Shown here in pieces: positions 53,508 through 61,639 of a stretch of DNA of 64,000 bases; the stretch's first letter is position 1, and each line of letters opens with the position of its first letter. The notes under the pieces were generated by a model, which did not search any database, had not been told where the DNA came from, and saw nothing but the letters and a program-made list of their open reading frames with translations. Source of the DNA: Streptomyces sp. Ag109_O5-10 (lineage in GTDB: Bacteria > Actinomycetota > Actinomycetes > Streptomycetales > Streptomycetaceae); the NCBI RefSeq assembly GCF_900105755.1, contig NZ_FNTQ01000001.1, positions 868,001 through 932,000 of the forward strand, written 5' to 3'. Both the position numbers and the translations under genes were made by a program.

Positions 53508-54635
53508 ATGGGAATCGCAGAGACCGCAGGAACCGCCGGGAGCACCGGGAGCACCGGGAGCACCGGCGCCAGGAGCACCCAGCTCGTCGAGGTCGTCCTG
53601 CCGGGCGTCGTGGAGCCGGACGGCCTTCGCGTCGAGCGCCGGGAGATCCCGGCCCCCGCAGCCGGCCAGATCGTCGTCCGTGTGGAAGCGACCGGCGTCT
53701 CCTTCGCGGAGCAGCAGATGCGCCGCGGCCGCTACTACGACCAGCCGCCGTTCCCCTTCGTCCCCGGCTACGACCTGGTCGGCACTGTGCAGACGGCCGG
53801 GGAGGGCGTGGCGCCGGAGCTCGTCGGCAAGCGGGTGGCGTCGCTGGTGAAGGTCGGCGGCTGGGCCAGTCACGTCGTGCTCGACGCGGCCGACGCCGTG
53901 CAGGTACCCGCCGGTGTCGGCGCCGCGGAGGCGGAGACGCTGGTCGTCAACGGGATCACGGCCTGGCAGATGCTGCACCGCAAGGCCAGGGTGCGCACCG
54001 GCGGCACGATCCTGGTGCACGGCGCCAACGGCGGCGTCGGCACGGTGCTCGTCCAGCTCGCCAGGGCAGCCGGCCTTCGGGTGATCGGCACGGCCTCCGC
54101 CCGTCACCACGCCGCACTGCGGGAACTGGGCGTGACCCCGGTCGACTACCGCACCGAGGACGTGTCGGCCCGGGTCCGGGAACTGGCCCCCGGCGGTGTC
54201 GACGCCGTCTTCGACCACCTCGGCGGCCGCAGCGTCGTCGCCTCCTGGCGGCTCCTCGCCCCGGGCGGCACCCTCGTCGCCTACGGCAGCGCCACCACCA
54301 GGGACGACTCCGGCTCCAAGCAGCTCCCCGTGCTGAAGGTCCTCGGCCGGGTATGGCTGTGGAACGCGCTGCCCAACGGTCGGCACGCCTGCTTCTTCAA
54401 CGTCTGGGAGGGCCGCGCCCTCGGCAAGGACCGCTTCCGGGCCCGGCTGCGCGCCGACCTCACCCAGGTGTTCCAGGCCTTCCAGCGTGGCGAGGTCACC
54501 GCGCGCATCGCCGCCCGGTTGCCCCTGACCCAGGCCGCCGAGGCCCTGCGGCTTGCCGAGTCGGGGACCGTCGCGGGAAAGGTGATCCTGGTCCCGGACA
54601 CCGGAGACGGGGCATCGGCCGACTCGGCGCGATGA
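53508..54635 (+). CDS. Zinc-less medium-chain dehydrogenase/reductase (quinone oxidoreductase-like)
   Basis: 375 residues. N-terminal GroES-like domain with PAAGQIVVRVEATGVSFAEQ and PFPFVPGYDLVGTVQTAGEG; Rossmann domain with the NADPH loop VHGANGGVGTVLVQLARAAG. No catalytic Zn ligands, so it is of the NADPH:quinone oxidoreductase type. The N-terminus has a short Gly-Ser-Thr repeat (three 9-base copies at about 53535-53561). It is divergent from the WHG-type TetR, its likely repressor. Confidence 0.9.
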   Translation: MGIAETAGTAGSTGSTGSTGARSTQLVEVVLPGVVEPDGLRVERREIPAPAAGQIVVRVEATGVSFAEQQMRRGRYYDQPPFPFVPGYDLVGTVQTAGEGVAPELVGKRVASLVKVGGWASHVVLDAADAVQVPAGVGAAEAETLVVNGITAWQMLHRKARVRTGGTILVHGANGGVGTVLVQLARAAGLRVIGTASARHHAALRELGVTPVDYRTEDVSARVRELAPGGVDAVFDHLGGRSVVASWRLLAPGGTLVAYGSATTRDDSGSKQLPVLKVLGRVWLWNALPNGRHACFFNVWEGRALGKDRFRARLRADLTQVFQAFQRGEVTARIAARLPLTQAAEALRLAESGTVAGKVILVPDTGDGASADSAR

Positions 54636-54690
54636 GGACCGCAGACCGGGCGGCCGCCGGGTCCGCCCTCGGCCGCCCAGCGGTCTCCCG

Positions 54691-54809
54691 CTCGGCGACC
54701 GCCGACTCAGGGACCCCCACTCAGCGACCGACGGCTCAGAAACCGCCGACTCAGAGACCGCCAGCTCAGAGGCCGACGGCTCAGCGACCGCCGACTCAGC
54801 GACCGGCTG
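54691..54809. repeat. Tandem array of a degenerate 15-bp repeat between convergent genes
   Basis: Eight units of about 15 bases, such as CTCAGCGACCGACGG (54720-54734), CTCAGAAACCGCCGA, CTCAGAGACCGCCAG, CTCAGAGGCCGACGG and CTCAGCGACCGCCGA, head to tail; one unit is 14 bases. The last two overlap the end of the SGNH hydrolase gene, whose stop lies in a unit. The plus-strand frame would encode repeats of TQRPP-like pentapeptides, but no start or ribosome site supports a gene. Confidence 0.85.
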
Positions 54810-56016
54810 CTCGGCCTTCGCCCGCTCGGCGGTCGCCACCGCTCCCGGTGAAGGCGCCGCCGTCCGCGAAGGCCAGCCCGGCGAAGCGTTCGCCGATCCG
54901 GCGGTGGGTGGCCGCGTCCGGGTGGAGCCCGTCGGGCAGCGGGAGTTCGGCGGCGTCGGCCTCGCCGTAGAGGGCACGGCCGTCGAGGTAGTGCAGGTGC
55001 GGGTCCTCGGCCGCGCGCTGGGCGACGATCCGGGACAGCTCGTCCCGGACGACGTTCAGGGTGAGCTTGCCGCTCGCGCGCTCGGCCGGGTCGCCGGTGG
55101 CGACGAAGGCGAGCCGGCCGGCGCCGAGGGCGCTCAGGTCCATCGCGGTGGGACCCGGCGTGTCCTCGTGCATGGGACACAGGATCGGCGAGACGACCAG
55201 CAGCGGGGTGGTGGGGTGCCCCTCCCGGACGGTGTCGAGGAAGCCGTGCACGGCGGGGCCGAAGGCGCGCAGCCGCATCAGATCCGCGTTGACGACGTTG
55301 ATGCCGATCTTGAGGCTGATCAGGTCGGCGGGGGTGTCCCGGACGGCGCGGGCCGTGAACGGGTCGAGCAGGGCACTGCCGCCCAGCCCCAGGTTGACCA
55401 GTTCCACGCCGGCGAGCGCGGCCGCGAGCGCGGGCCAGATGGCGGTGGGGCTCGCGGCGTCGGAGCCGTGGCTGATCGAACTGCCGTGGTGCAGCCAGAC
55501 CTTGCGGCCGGCGCCGGGCGCGGCGGTGAGCGGGGCGTCGGTGCGCAGCGCGACCAGTTCGGTGGTCTCGTTGTGCGGGAGCCAGATCTCGACGGTCTTC
55601 TCCCGCCCGGGCAGACCGGTGAACCTGAGGGTGCCGACCGGTCCGGGGCGCAGCTCCATGGTCCCGGTGGTCATGTCGACGACCTGGACCGTGCCGCCGG
55701 ACACGCTGCCCTGGCCGGCCAGGGTGCCGTCGACGAGCAGGTCGTACACGCCGTCCGGCCGGGGCGGCGCGCCGACGTAGAGCCGCTTGGTGGGGAGGGT
55801 GTCCAGTTCGACGGCGGTGGCACGGGTGCGGAACACCAGTCGTACGCCGGAGGGCTGGGACTCGACCATGGCGAGCTGCGGGTCGCCGCACTGGGCGCGG
55901 GCCCGGGCCGGGAGCCGGTGCGGCAGGACGCCGTGTTCCGTGCGCTCCAGATCGAGGGCACCGCGCAGGAGGTCGGCGGTGATCGGCGTGGTGATCCAGC
56001 GGGAGTCGGTGTTCAT
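54796..56016 (-). CDS. SGNH/GDSL-type hydrolase with N-terminal jelly-roll domain
   Basis: 406 residues. The N-terminal about 170 residues are beta-rich (RPDGVYDLLVDGTLAGQGSV), an accessory domain. The SGNH part has the block-I Ser in VWLHHGSSISHGSDAASPTA, block II GLGGSALLDPFTARAV, block III ISLKIGINVVNADLMR and the C-terminal Asp-His in LPDGLHPDAATHRRIGERF. Such enzymes deacetylate sugars or cleave lipids or esters. The ATG at 56016 has no strong ribosome site. The C-terminal tail (SGGDRRAGEGRAAGR) extends into a tandem repeat and may be variable. Confidence 0.88.
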   Translation of the reverse strand: MNTDSRWITTPITADLLRGALDLERTEHGVLPHRLPARARAQCGDPQLAMVESQPSGVRLVFRTRATAVELDTLPTKRLYVGAPPRPDGVYDLLVDGTLAGQGSVSGGTVQVVDMTTGTMELRPGPVGTLRFTGLPGREKTVEIWLPHNETTELVALRTDAPLTAAPGAGRKVWLHHGSSISHGSDAASPTAIWPALAAALAGVELVNLGLGGSALLDPFTARAVRDTPADLISLKIGINVVNADLMRLRAFGPAVHGFLDTVREGHPTTPLLVVSPILCPMHEDTPGPTAMDLSALGAGRLAFVATGDPAERASGKLTLNVVRDELSRIVAQRAAEDPHLHYLDGRALYGEADAAELPLPDGLHPDAATHRRIGERFAGLAFADGGAFTGSGGDRRAGEGRAAGR

Positions 56017-56068
56017 CGCCTCTGCGTTCCGTCTTGCGTTCCGTACGAGGGGGGCCGGATCCGGGGGG

Positions 56069-56641
56069 TCAGGCCGGTGTGGGCCAGTTGCGCAGGAGCG
56101 TGTCGAGGGCGTCGAGTACGCGGGTCCAGGACTGCTGGCTGTCGGGGGCACTGTGGCTGAAGCTGCCGCTCAGTTCCAGGTCGACGAAGCCGTGGAAGAC
56201 GCTGCCGAGCATCCGGACGGCATGGGTCTCGTCGGGCTCGGCCAGGTCGTAGCCGCGCAGGATCGCCCGGGTCATCTGTGAGTGCCGGACGCCGGCACTG
56301 GCCGCGGCCGTCTCCGGGTCGAGGCGCAGCCGGGCCGCTGTGTAGCGGCCGGGGTGGGTGCGGGCGTAGTCGCGGTAGACCTCGGCGAACGCGACGAGAG
56401 CGTCCTTGCCGGCCCGGCCGGCCAGCGCGTCGGCGGCCCGGTCGGCGAGCTCCTCCAGCGCCAGCAGCGCGATCCTCGTCTTCAGGTCCTGGGAGCTCTT
56501 GACGTGCGAGTAGAGGCTGGCGACCTTCACGTCGAACCGTCTGGCCAGGGCCGAGACGGTCACCTGGTCGAAGCCGGCCTCGTCGGCCAGCTCGGCTCCG
56601 GCCCGGACCAGCCGCTCCGTGCTCAGTCCCGCTCGCGCCAC
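56069..56641 (-). CDS. TetR-family transcriptional regulator
   Basis: 190 residues from the GTG at 56641, with GGAGGA 6 bases upstream. Helix-turn-helix QVTVSALARRFDVKVASLYS, then HVKSSQDLKTRIALLALEEL; C-terminal WHG-type domain ARTHPGRYTAARLRLDPE. Its divergent partner encodes an FBP-domain protein, with a perfect 25-bp palindrome between, its likely operator. Confidence 0.9.
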   Translation of the reverse strand: MARAGLSTERLVRAGAELADEAGFDQVTVSALARRFDVKVASLYSHVKSSQDLKTRIALLALEELADRAADALAGRAGKDALVAFAEVYRDYARTHPGRYTAARLRLDPETAAASAGVRHSQMTRAILRGYDLAEPDETHAVRMLGSVFHGFVDLELSGSFSHSAPDSQQSWTRVLDALDTLLRNWPTPA

Positions 56642-56691
56642 GCCCACTCCTCCACCTTCACTTCTCAACTGTCATCGAGAAGCGATTATGC

Positions 56692-56716
56692 ATTTGCCTA
56701 AAAGCTTTAGGCAAAT
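56692..56716. promoter_or_regulatory. 25-bp perfect palindrome, TetR operator candidate
   Basis: ATTTGCCTAAA-AGC-TTTAGGCAAAT: 11-bp arms, all matched, 3-base centre. It lies 13 bases from the FBP-domain gene start and 50 from the TetR start, where binding would block both promoters. AT-rich, unlike the surroundings. Confidence 0.75.
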
Positions 56717-56729
56717 TAGCGTGCGCCAC

Positions 56730-57224
56730 ATGCGACAACTGACCGAGCAGGAGATCCGCGCCGCCTTCGTGAACTGCACCAAGGGCGCGGCGAAACGCCT
56801 GAACATCCCGCACGACCTGGACGAGCGCCCGTGGGCCGACCTGGACTACTTCGGCTGGCGCGATCCCCAGGCACCCGACCGCGCCTACCTGGTGACCGAA
56901 CTGGACGACGGTCACCCGCGGGCGGTGGCGCTGCGCTGCCCGAGCGCCACCTCCTGGCAGACCCGGCGCAGCATGTGCTCGATCTGCCTGACCACGCACA
57001 CCGGAGGCGTCTCCCTGATGGTCGCCGCCAAGGCGGGGAAGGCCGGGCAGCAGGGCAACTCCGTGGGCGCCTACCTCTGCAGCGACCTCGCCTGTTCGCT
57101 GTACGTGCGGGGGAAGCGGGACGCGGGCGTGGGGGGCCGGATGCCGGAGTCACTCACGCTGGAGGAGAAGGTACGGCGGACGGTCGGAAACCTCACCGCG
57201 TTCCTGGAGAAGGTGACCGGATGA
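56730..57224 (+). CDS. FBP-domain protein (elongation factor G-binding, FusB-like zinc finger)
   Basis: 164 residues from ATG at 56730. The N-terminal helix region RQLTEQEIRAAFVNCTKGAA leads into an FBP treble-clef fold with the zinc Cys pairs in RRSMCSICLTTHTGGVSL and GAYLCSDLACSLYVRGK. This fold is the C-terminal domain of FusB-type proteins, which bind EF-G and free it from fusidic-acid-stalled ribosomes. Here it is a stand-alone protein, and the TetR plus perfect operator next door suggest an inducible gene, perhaps for protection of translation. The role in EF-G binding is inferred from the family. Confidence 0.82.
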   Translation: MRQLTEQEIRAAFVNCTKGAAKRLNIPHDLDERPWADLDYFGWRDPQAPDRAYLVTELDDGHPRAVALRCPSATSWQTRRSMCSICLTTHTGGVSLMVAAKAGKAGQQGNSVGAYLCSDLACSLYVRGKRDAGVGGRMPESLTLEEKVRRTVGNLTAFLEKVTG

Positions 57225-57277
57225 CCGATGGCCGGATGACCGATCAGCAATGGCCGATGACCGGATGACCGCATGAC
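57218..57277. repeat. ATGACCG-rich repeat after the FBP gene
   Basis: Words of the type GGATGACCGAT/CGATGACCGGATGACCG recur four or five times over about 60 bases, starting in the last codon of the FBP gene. No gene is encoded. It may be slippage-derived. Confidence 0.5.
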
Positions 57278-57327
57278 CCCGGTGACGGTCTGACCGGCCG
57301 CCCCGCCGACCGGCCGACCTGGCGCGG

Positions 57328-58032
57328 TCAGGGGAAGACCAGCCCGACGCCGTGGGCGAGCCGTGCGGCCGCATGCCGGAAGAACCGTTCCCGTTCCGCT
57401 TCCTCCACGACCCCCTGGAACTGGCCGAACAGTTCGAACCCGACCAGCCCGAACAGCTGGGCCCACGCCGCGGCCATGGCCACCGCCACCTCCGGCGGCA
57501 GGCCGGGCACCAGCGCGTCGGCCATCCGGCGGGCCTCGGGGGCGAGTTCCGCGGGCACGGGGGTACGGGCCAGACCGCGCCCCTCGAACGCCTCACGCAG
57601 GATCCCGACGAGGACGAGGGCGACCCGGGCGGCCGGCGGAATGGTCGTCTCCGGCGCCGAGTAGCCGGGCACCGGCGAGCCGTAGATCAGCGCGTACTCG
57701 TGCGGATGGGCCAGCGCCCACCCGCGCACCGCCTCGCACACGGCGACCCACCGGTGCGCGGGCGCGGTGTCTGCGGCAGCGGCAGCGGCATGGGCGGACT
57801 CGGCGGCCTCGCCGAGGGAGTCGTATGCGTCGATGATCAACGCGGTCAGCAGGTCGTCGCGGCTGGGGAAGTAGCGGTAGAGCGCCGAGGAGACCATGCC
57901 GAGCTCGCGCGCCACCGCCCGCAGCGACAGCTTGGCCGCACCCTCGGCCGCGAGCTGTCTGCGCGCCTCGTCCTTGATGGCGCTGGTGACTTCCATCCTG
58001 GCTCGCGCGCGGGCGCCCTGCGGAGTGGTCAT
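57328..58032 (-). CDS. TetR-family transcriptional regulator, WHG-domain type
   Basis: 234 residues from the ATG at 58032. Helix-turn-helix KLSLRAVARELGMVSSALYR, then YFPSRDDLLTALIIDAYDSL; C-terminal WHG-type LAHPHEYALIYGSPVPGYSA. It resembles the TetR at 52637 over its full length. Divergent from the F420-type nitroreductase; the operator-rich gap makes it that gene's likely repressor and its own. Confidence 0.9.
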   Translation of the reverse strand: MTTPQGARARARMEVTSAIKDEARRQLAAEGAAKLSLRAVARELGMVSSALYRYFPSRDDLLTALIIDAYDSLGEAAESAHAAAAAADTAPAHRWVAVCEAVRGWALAHPHEYALIYGSPVPGYSAPETTIPPAARVALVLVGILREAFEGRGLARTPVPAELAPEARRMADALVPGLPPEVAVAMAAAWAQLFGLVGFELFGQFQGVVEEAERERFFRHAAARLAHGVGLVFP

Positions 58033-58055
58033 GGGGCGCAGTCTGTCACGGCTGC

Positions 58056-58089
58056 GGAGCAGTGCACACGTTATGGAGCAGCGCACACG
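58056..58089. promoter_or_regulatory. 15-bp near-identical direct repeats near the TetR start
   Basis: GGAGCAGTGCACACG (58056-58070) and GGAGCAGCGCACACG (58075-58089) differ at one base and are 19 bases apart. They lie 24-57 bases upstream of the TetR start on its own promoter side. Confidence 0.55.
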
Positions 58090-58112
58090 CTTGGGATCAC
58101 TGGTCTCGTACC

Positions 58113-58219
58113 AGAGCGGTGCTCACATGCAAGTGCACCGCTCAAAAAAGAGAGCACCGCTCTTGCTTTGGATCACCGATCTGCCCACACTGTTCCTCGA
58201 GGGAGAGCACCGCTCTCCC
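58113..58219. promoter_or_regulatory. Array of four GAGC-ACC-GCTC palindromic boxes
   Basis: Boxes at 58114-58124 (GAGCGGTGCTC, reverse form), 58133-58143 (GTGCACCGCTC, one arm imperfect), 58152-58162 (GAGCACCGCTC) and 58201-58219, where the palindrome is extended to GGGAGAGC-ACC-GCTCTCCC with 8-bp perfect arms. The first three are spaced 19 bases apart; the fourth lies 47 bases from the nitroreductase start. This is a classic multi-operator layout for the adjacent TetR. Confidence 0.75.
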
Positions 58220-58247
58220 AAGCGGGCCAAACCAAGTGGGGGTCACC

Positions 58248-58751
58248 ATGTCCTCGTCACAACCGCAGCCACAACCGCAACCACAGCAGCAGGCACAACC
58301 GCGACCGAAGCCGTACTACGCCGAGGCCAACCCGGTGGCCGTCCGCGTGAACAGCCTCGTCGGCTGGCTCGCCCGACACGGGATCAGCCTCGCGGGCAGC
58401 GCCGAGCTGTCCGTGCGCGGCCGCAAGAGCGGCAGGATGCAGCGCGTCCCGGTCAACCCGCACACGTACGACGGCATCCAGTACCTGGTCTCGGCGCGCG
58501 GCAACTCCCAGTGGGTGCGGAACATGCGGGCGGCCGGCGGCGGGGAGCTGCGGGTGGGGCGGAAGGTGCGGGAGTTCACCGTGGTGGAGCTTCCCGACGC
58601 CGAGAAGCTCCCGGTGCTGCGGGCCTACCTGGAAAGGTGGGGCTGGGAGGTCAAGCAGTACTTCCCCGGAGTGACGGCCGGGTCCTGCGACGACGAGCTC
58701 CTCGCGGCCGGCGCCGACCACCCCGTCTTCCGGATCACCGTCAGGAAGTGA
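58248..58751 (+). CDS. Nitroreductase-family deazaflavin (F420)-dependent oxidoreductase
   Basis: 167 residues with a Gln/Pro N-terminus (SSSQPQPQPQPQQQ), then NPVAVRVNSLVGWLARHGIS, ELSVRGRKSGRMQRVPVN and QYLVSARGNSQWVRNMRAAG. This is the DDN/Rv3547-like split-beta-barrel family that uses F420 to reduce nitro compounds or quinones. The ATG at 58248 follows GTGGGGGT. It is the likely target of the divergent TetR with its operator array; the inducer may be its substrate. Confidence 0.88.
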   Translation: MSSSQPQPQPQPQQQAQPRPKPYYAEANPVAVRVNSLVGWLARHGISLAGSAELSVRGRKSGRMQRVPVNPHTYDGIQYLVSARGNSQWVRNMRAAGGGELRVGRKVREFTVVELPDAEKLPVLRAYLERWGWEVKQYFPGVTAGSCDDELLAAGADHPVFRITVRK

Positions 58752-58763
58752 CGGCTTCCCCGG

Positions 58764-60050
58764 TCACGAAGTGACGGCTTCCTCGTCGGCCGCGCCCTCC
58801 TCCGTGGGCGCGTCCTTCTTCGCCGCAGGCTCCGGGCCGAAGGCGGTGAGGGCGCGCTGGGCGAGCGGGTGGGAGCGGATGAGCTCGCCGAGGGAGGTGC
58901 GGCCCTGGGTGATCTCCTTGAACGCCCGCCAGGCCGGACGGAACCCGGTCAGCGCCGCGTGGAACAGGCCGGGGCGGCGCTCGAACACCGCGAGCATCCG
59001 CTTGCCGACGCTCATCTCGACGCCGAGGCCCGCCTTGACGGCGAAGGCGTAGTTGAGCGCCTGGCGGCGGGTGTCGACGGCGTCGTGGGCCTCGGCGATC
59101 CGTACCGCCCAATCCCCCGCGAGCCGGCCCGAGCGCAGCGCGAAGGAGATGCCCTCGCGGGTCCACGGTTCGAGCAGGCCCGCCGCGTCGCCGCAGACCA
59201 GCACCCGGCCCCGGGACAGCGGGGAGTCGTCGGCGCGGCAGCGGGTCAGGTGGCCGGAGGAGATGCTCGGCTCGAAGCCGGCGAGGCCGAGCCGGGAGAT
59301 GAAGTCCTCCAAGTACCGCTTGGTGGCGGCGCCTTCGCCACGGGCCGAGATGACGCCGACGGTCAGCGTGTCGCCCTTGGGGAAGACCCAGCCGTAACTG
59401 CCGGGCATCGGGCCCCAGTCGATGAGGACCCGGCCCTTCCAGTCCTCGGCGACCGTCTCGGGCACCGGGATCTCCGCCTCCAGGCCGAGATCGACCTGGT
59501 CGACCTTCACCCCGACGTGGGCGCCTATGCGGCTGGCGCTGCCGTCGGCGCCGACCACCGCGCGGGCCAGCAGGGTCTCGCCGCCCTGGAGCACGACCGC
59601 GACCGTCCGTCGGTCCGGGACCGCCGAGCCGTGCTGCTCGACGCGCTGCACGGCGGCGCCGGTGCGCAGCTCGGCGCCCGCCTTCTGGGCGTGCTCGACC
59701 AGCTGCTGGTCGAACTCGGGCCGGTTGATGAGCCCGAACATCATCTGCTTGGAGCGGCGGGTGCGGGTGAACCGTCCGTTGTTGGAGAAGGTGACGGCGT
59801 GCACCCGGTCCTTGAGGGGCAGCTCGAAGCCGGGCGGCAGCGCGTCCCGCGAGGGGCCGATGATGCCGCCGCCGCAGGTCTTGTAGCGGGGCAGCTCGGC
59901 CTTCTCCAGCAACAGCACGCGCCGTCCGGCGACCGCCGCCGCGTAGGCGGCCGAGGCACCCGCGGGTCCCGCGCCCACCACGACGACGTCCCACACCCGC
60001 TGCGCGTCGTCCGCCTGCACGTCGTCCGCCGAAGAATTCTCGCCGCTCAC
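58764..60050 (-). CDS. Geranylgeranyl reductase-family FAD oxidoreductase
   Basis: 428 residues. N-terminal FAD motif DVVVVGAGPAGASAAYAAA, followed by LPRYKTCGGGIIGPSRDALP typical of the geranylgeranyl-reductase/digeranylgeranylglycerophospholipid-reductase group. The second FAD motif is RGRVLVCGDAAGLLEPWTRE. It should reduce isoprenoid double bonds, for instance in menaquinone or carotenoid side chains; actinobacterial MenJ-like proteins are of this family. No isoprenoid genes are adjacent. Two GAAGTGACGGCTTCC repeats lie at its 3' end (58744-58781). Confidence 0.9.
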   Translation of the reverse strand: MSGENSSADDVQADDAQRVWDVVVVGAGPAGASAAYAAAVAGRRVLLLEKAELPRYKTCGGGIIGPSRDALPPGFELPLKDRVHAVTFSNNGRFTRTRRSKQMMFGLINRPEFDQQLVEHAQKAGAELRTGAAVQRVEQHGSAVPDRRTVAVVLQGGETLLARAVVGADGSASRIGAHVGVKVDQVDLGLEAEIPVPETVAEDWKGRVLIDWGPMPGSYGWVFPKGDTLTVGVISARGEGAATKRYLEDFISRLGLAGFEPSISSGHLTRCRADDSPLSRGRVLVCGDAAGLLEPWTREGISFALRSGRLAGDWAVRIAEAHDAVDTRRQALNYAFAVKAGLGVEMSVGKRMLAVFERRPGLFHAALTGFRPAWRAFKEITQGRTSLGELIRSHPLAQRALTAFGPEPAAKKDAPTEEGAADEEAVTS

Positions 60051-60067
60051 GATGGTCCGCTGCTCCG

Positions 60068-60124
60068 ATCAAGCCGTAGAAGCCATATCAAGCCGTAGAG
60101 GCCGTTTCAAGCCGTGGAGGCCCT
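60068..60124. repeat. Three tandem 19-bp repeats upstream of the reductase gene
   Basis: ATCAAGCCGTAGAAGCCAT (60068-60086), ATCAAGCCGTAGAGGCCGT (60087-60105) and TTCAAGCCGTGGAGGCCCT (60106-60124), followed by partial copies to about 60149. They lie 18-99 bases upstream of the reductase start, within its promoter region. Confidence 0.75.
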
Positions 60125-60283
60125 GTGTGGAGGCCCTGTAAAGCCGTGGGTCAGGATCCGTCCGCCCGTGGGCCGACGCCCCTCACCTGTCCCCCCGCAT
60201 CCTACGGCGGAGATCGCCGCAGGCCACTGTGGGAGGATCGGTCCACTCACCAGTTCAACGTCGCACCCACGAGGAGCGTGCCC

Positions 60284-61639
60284 ATGTCCTCCAATCCGGT
60301 CGCCGAGACCGTCGCCGCCCTGCTGCCCAGGGCCAAGGCGGAGCTCGCCGAGCTGGTGGCCTTCAAGTCGGTGGCGGACTTCGCCCAGTTCCCGAAGAGC
60401 GAGAGCGAAGGCGCCGCGAACTGGGTGGCCGACGCACTGCGCGCCGAGGACTTCACGGACGTCGCCGTACTGGACACCCCGGACGGCACGCAGTCGGTGT
60501 ACGGCTATCTGCCGGGCCCGGAGGGTGCCAAAACGGTCCTGCTGTACGCGCACTACGACGTGCAGCCGCCGCTGGACGAGGCCGCCTGGACCACCCCGCC
60601 CTTCGAGCTGACCGAGCGGGACGGCCGCTGGTACGGGCGCGGTGCCGCCGACTGCAAGGGCGGCGTGATCATGCACCTGCTGGCGCTGCGCGCGCTCAGG
60701 GCGAACGGCGGCGTCCCGGTCAACGTCAAGGTGATCGCCGAGGGCTCGGAGGAGATGGGCACCGGCGGCCTGGAGCGGTACGCCGAGCAGCACCCCGAAC
60801 TGCTGACGGCGGACGCGATCGTCATCGGTGACACGGGCAACTTCCGGGTGGGGCTGCCGACGGTGACCACGACGCTGCGGGGCATGGCCATGGTCCGCAT
60901 CCAGATCGACACGCTGCGGGGCAATCTGCACTCGGGCCAGTTCGGCGGCGCCGCCCCCGACGCCCTGGCCGCGCTGATCCGCGTCCTGGACTCGTTGCGC
61001 GCCGAGGACGGTTCCACGACGGTCGACGGGTTCGGGCCGGAGTCGCGGTGGGAGGGTCTGGAGTACGACGAGGAGCAGTTCCGCGCGGACGCCAAGGTGC
61101 TGGACGGTGTCGGGCTGATCGGTGACGGTTCGGTCGCGGACCGCATCTGGGCCCGTCCGGCGGTCACGGTGCTGGGCATCGACTGCCCGCCGGTGGTCGG
61201 CGCCACCCCGTCGGTGCAGGCCGCCGCCCGCGCCCTGGTCAGCCTCCGGGTGCCGCCGGGTGTGGACGCGGCCGAGGCCGGCAAGCTGCTGCAGGCCCAC
61301 CTGGAGGCGCACACGCCGTGGGGCGCCCGGGTGCGGACGGAGGTGGTCGGCCAGGGCCAGCCGTTCCGCGCGGACGCCACCAGCCCGGCGTACCGGGCGA
61401 TGGCCGACGCGATGGCGGTCGCCTACCCGGACGAGACGATGCAGTACGCCGGCCAGGGCGGCTCCATCCCGCTGTGCAACACCCTCGCGGGCCTCTACCC
61501 GCAGGCCGAGATCCTGCTGATCGGCCTGAGCGAGCCGGAGGCGCAGATCCACGCCGTCGACGAGAGCGTGTCCCCCGAGGAGCTGGAGCGGCTGTCGGTG
61601 GCGGAGGCGCTGTTCCTGCGGAACTACGCGGCGGGCTGA
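60284..61639 (+). CDS. M20-family metallopeptidase (dipeptidase)
   Basis: 451 residues from an ATG at 60284 with GAGGAGCG upstream. Metal ligands: YAHYDVQPPLDEAAWTTPPF (HxD), RGAADCKGGVIMH, and the catalytic EE in AEGSEEMGTGG; the C-terminal His is in SEPEAQIHAVDESVS. The dimerisation domain lies between (RGNLHSGQFGGAAPDALAAL). It matches the DapE/ArgE/CPG2-like peptidases, most like Xaa-His-type or cytosolic non-specific dipeptidases. The open frame extends upstream without similarity. Confidence 0.9.
   Translation: MSSNPVAETVAALLPRAKAELAELVAFKSVADFAQFPKSESEGAANWVADALRAEDFTDVAVLDTPDGTQSVYGYLPGPEGAKTVLLYAHYDVQPPLDEAAWTTPPFELTERDGRWYGRGAADCKGGVIMHLLALRALRANGGVPVNVKVIAEGSEEMGTGGLERYAEQHPELLTADAIVIGDTGNFRVGLPTVTTTLRGMAMVRIQIDTLRGNLHSGQFGGAAPDALAALIRVLDSLRAEDGSTTVDGFGPESRWEGLEYDEEQFRADAKVLDGVGLIGDGSVADRIWARPAVTVLGIDCPPVVGATPSVQAAARALVSLRVPPGVDAAEAGKLLQAHLEAHTPWGARVRTEVVGQGQPFRADATSPAYRAMADAMAVAYPDETMQYAGQGGSIPLCNTLAGLYPQAEILLIGLSEPEAQIHAVDESVSPEELERLSVAEALFLRNYAAG

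Noticed and set aside
53459..54970. Long plus-strand frame through the oxidoreductase and tandem repeat
   Set aside because: It is out of frame with the recognisable oxidoreductase and reflects high GC; Arg-rich composition marks it as a shadow.
58744..58781. GAAGTGACGGCTTCC repeated at the ends of the nitroreductase and reductase genes
   Set aside because: It is a short duplication carrying the two stops; it might form a hairpin but there is too little to call a terminator.
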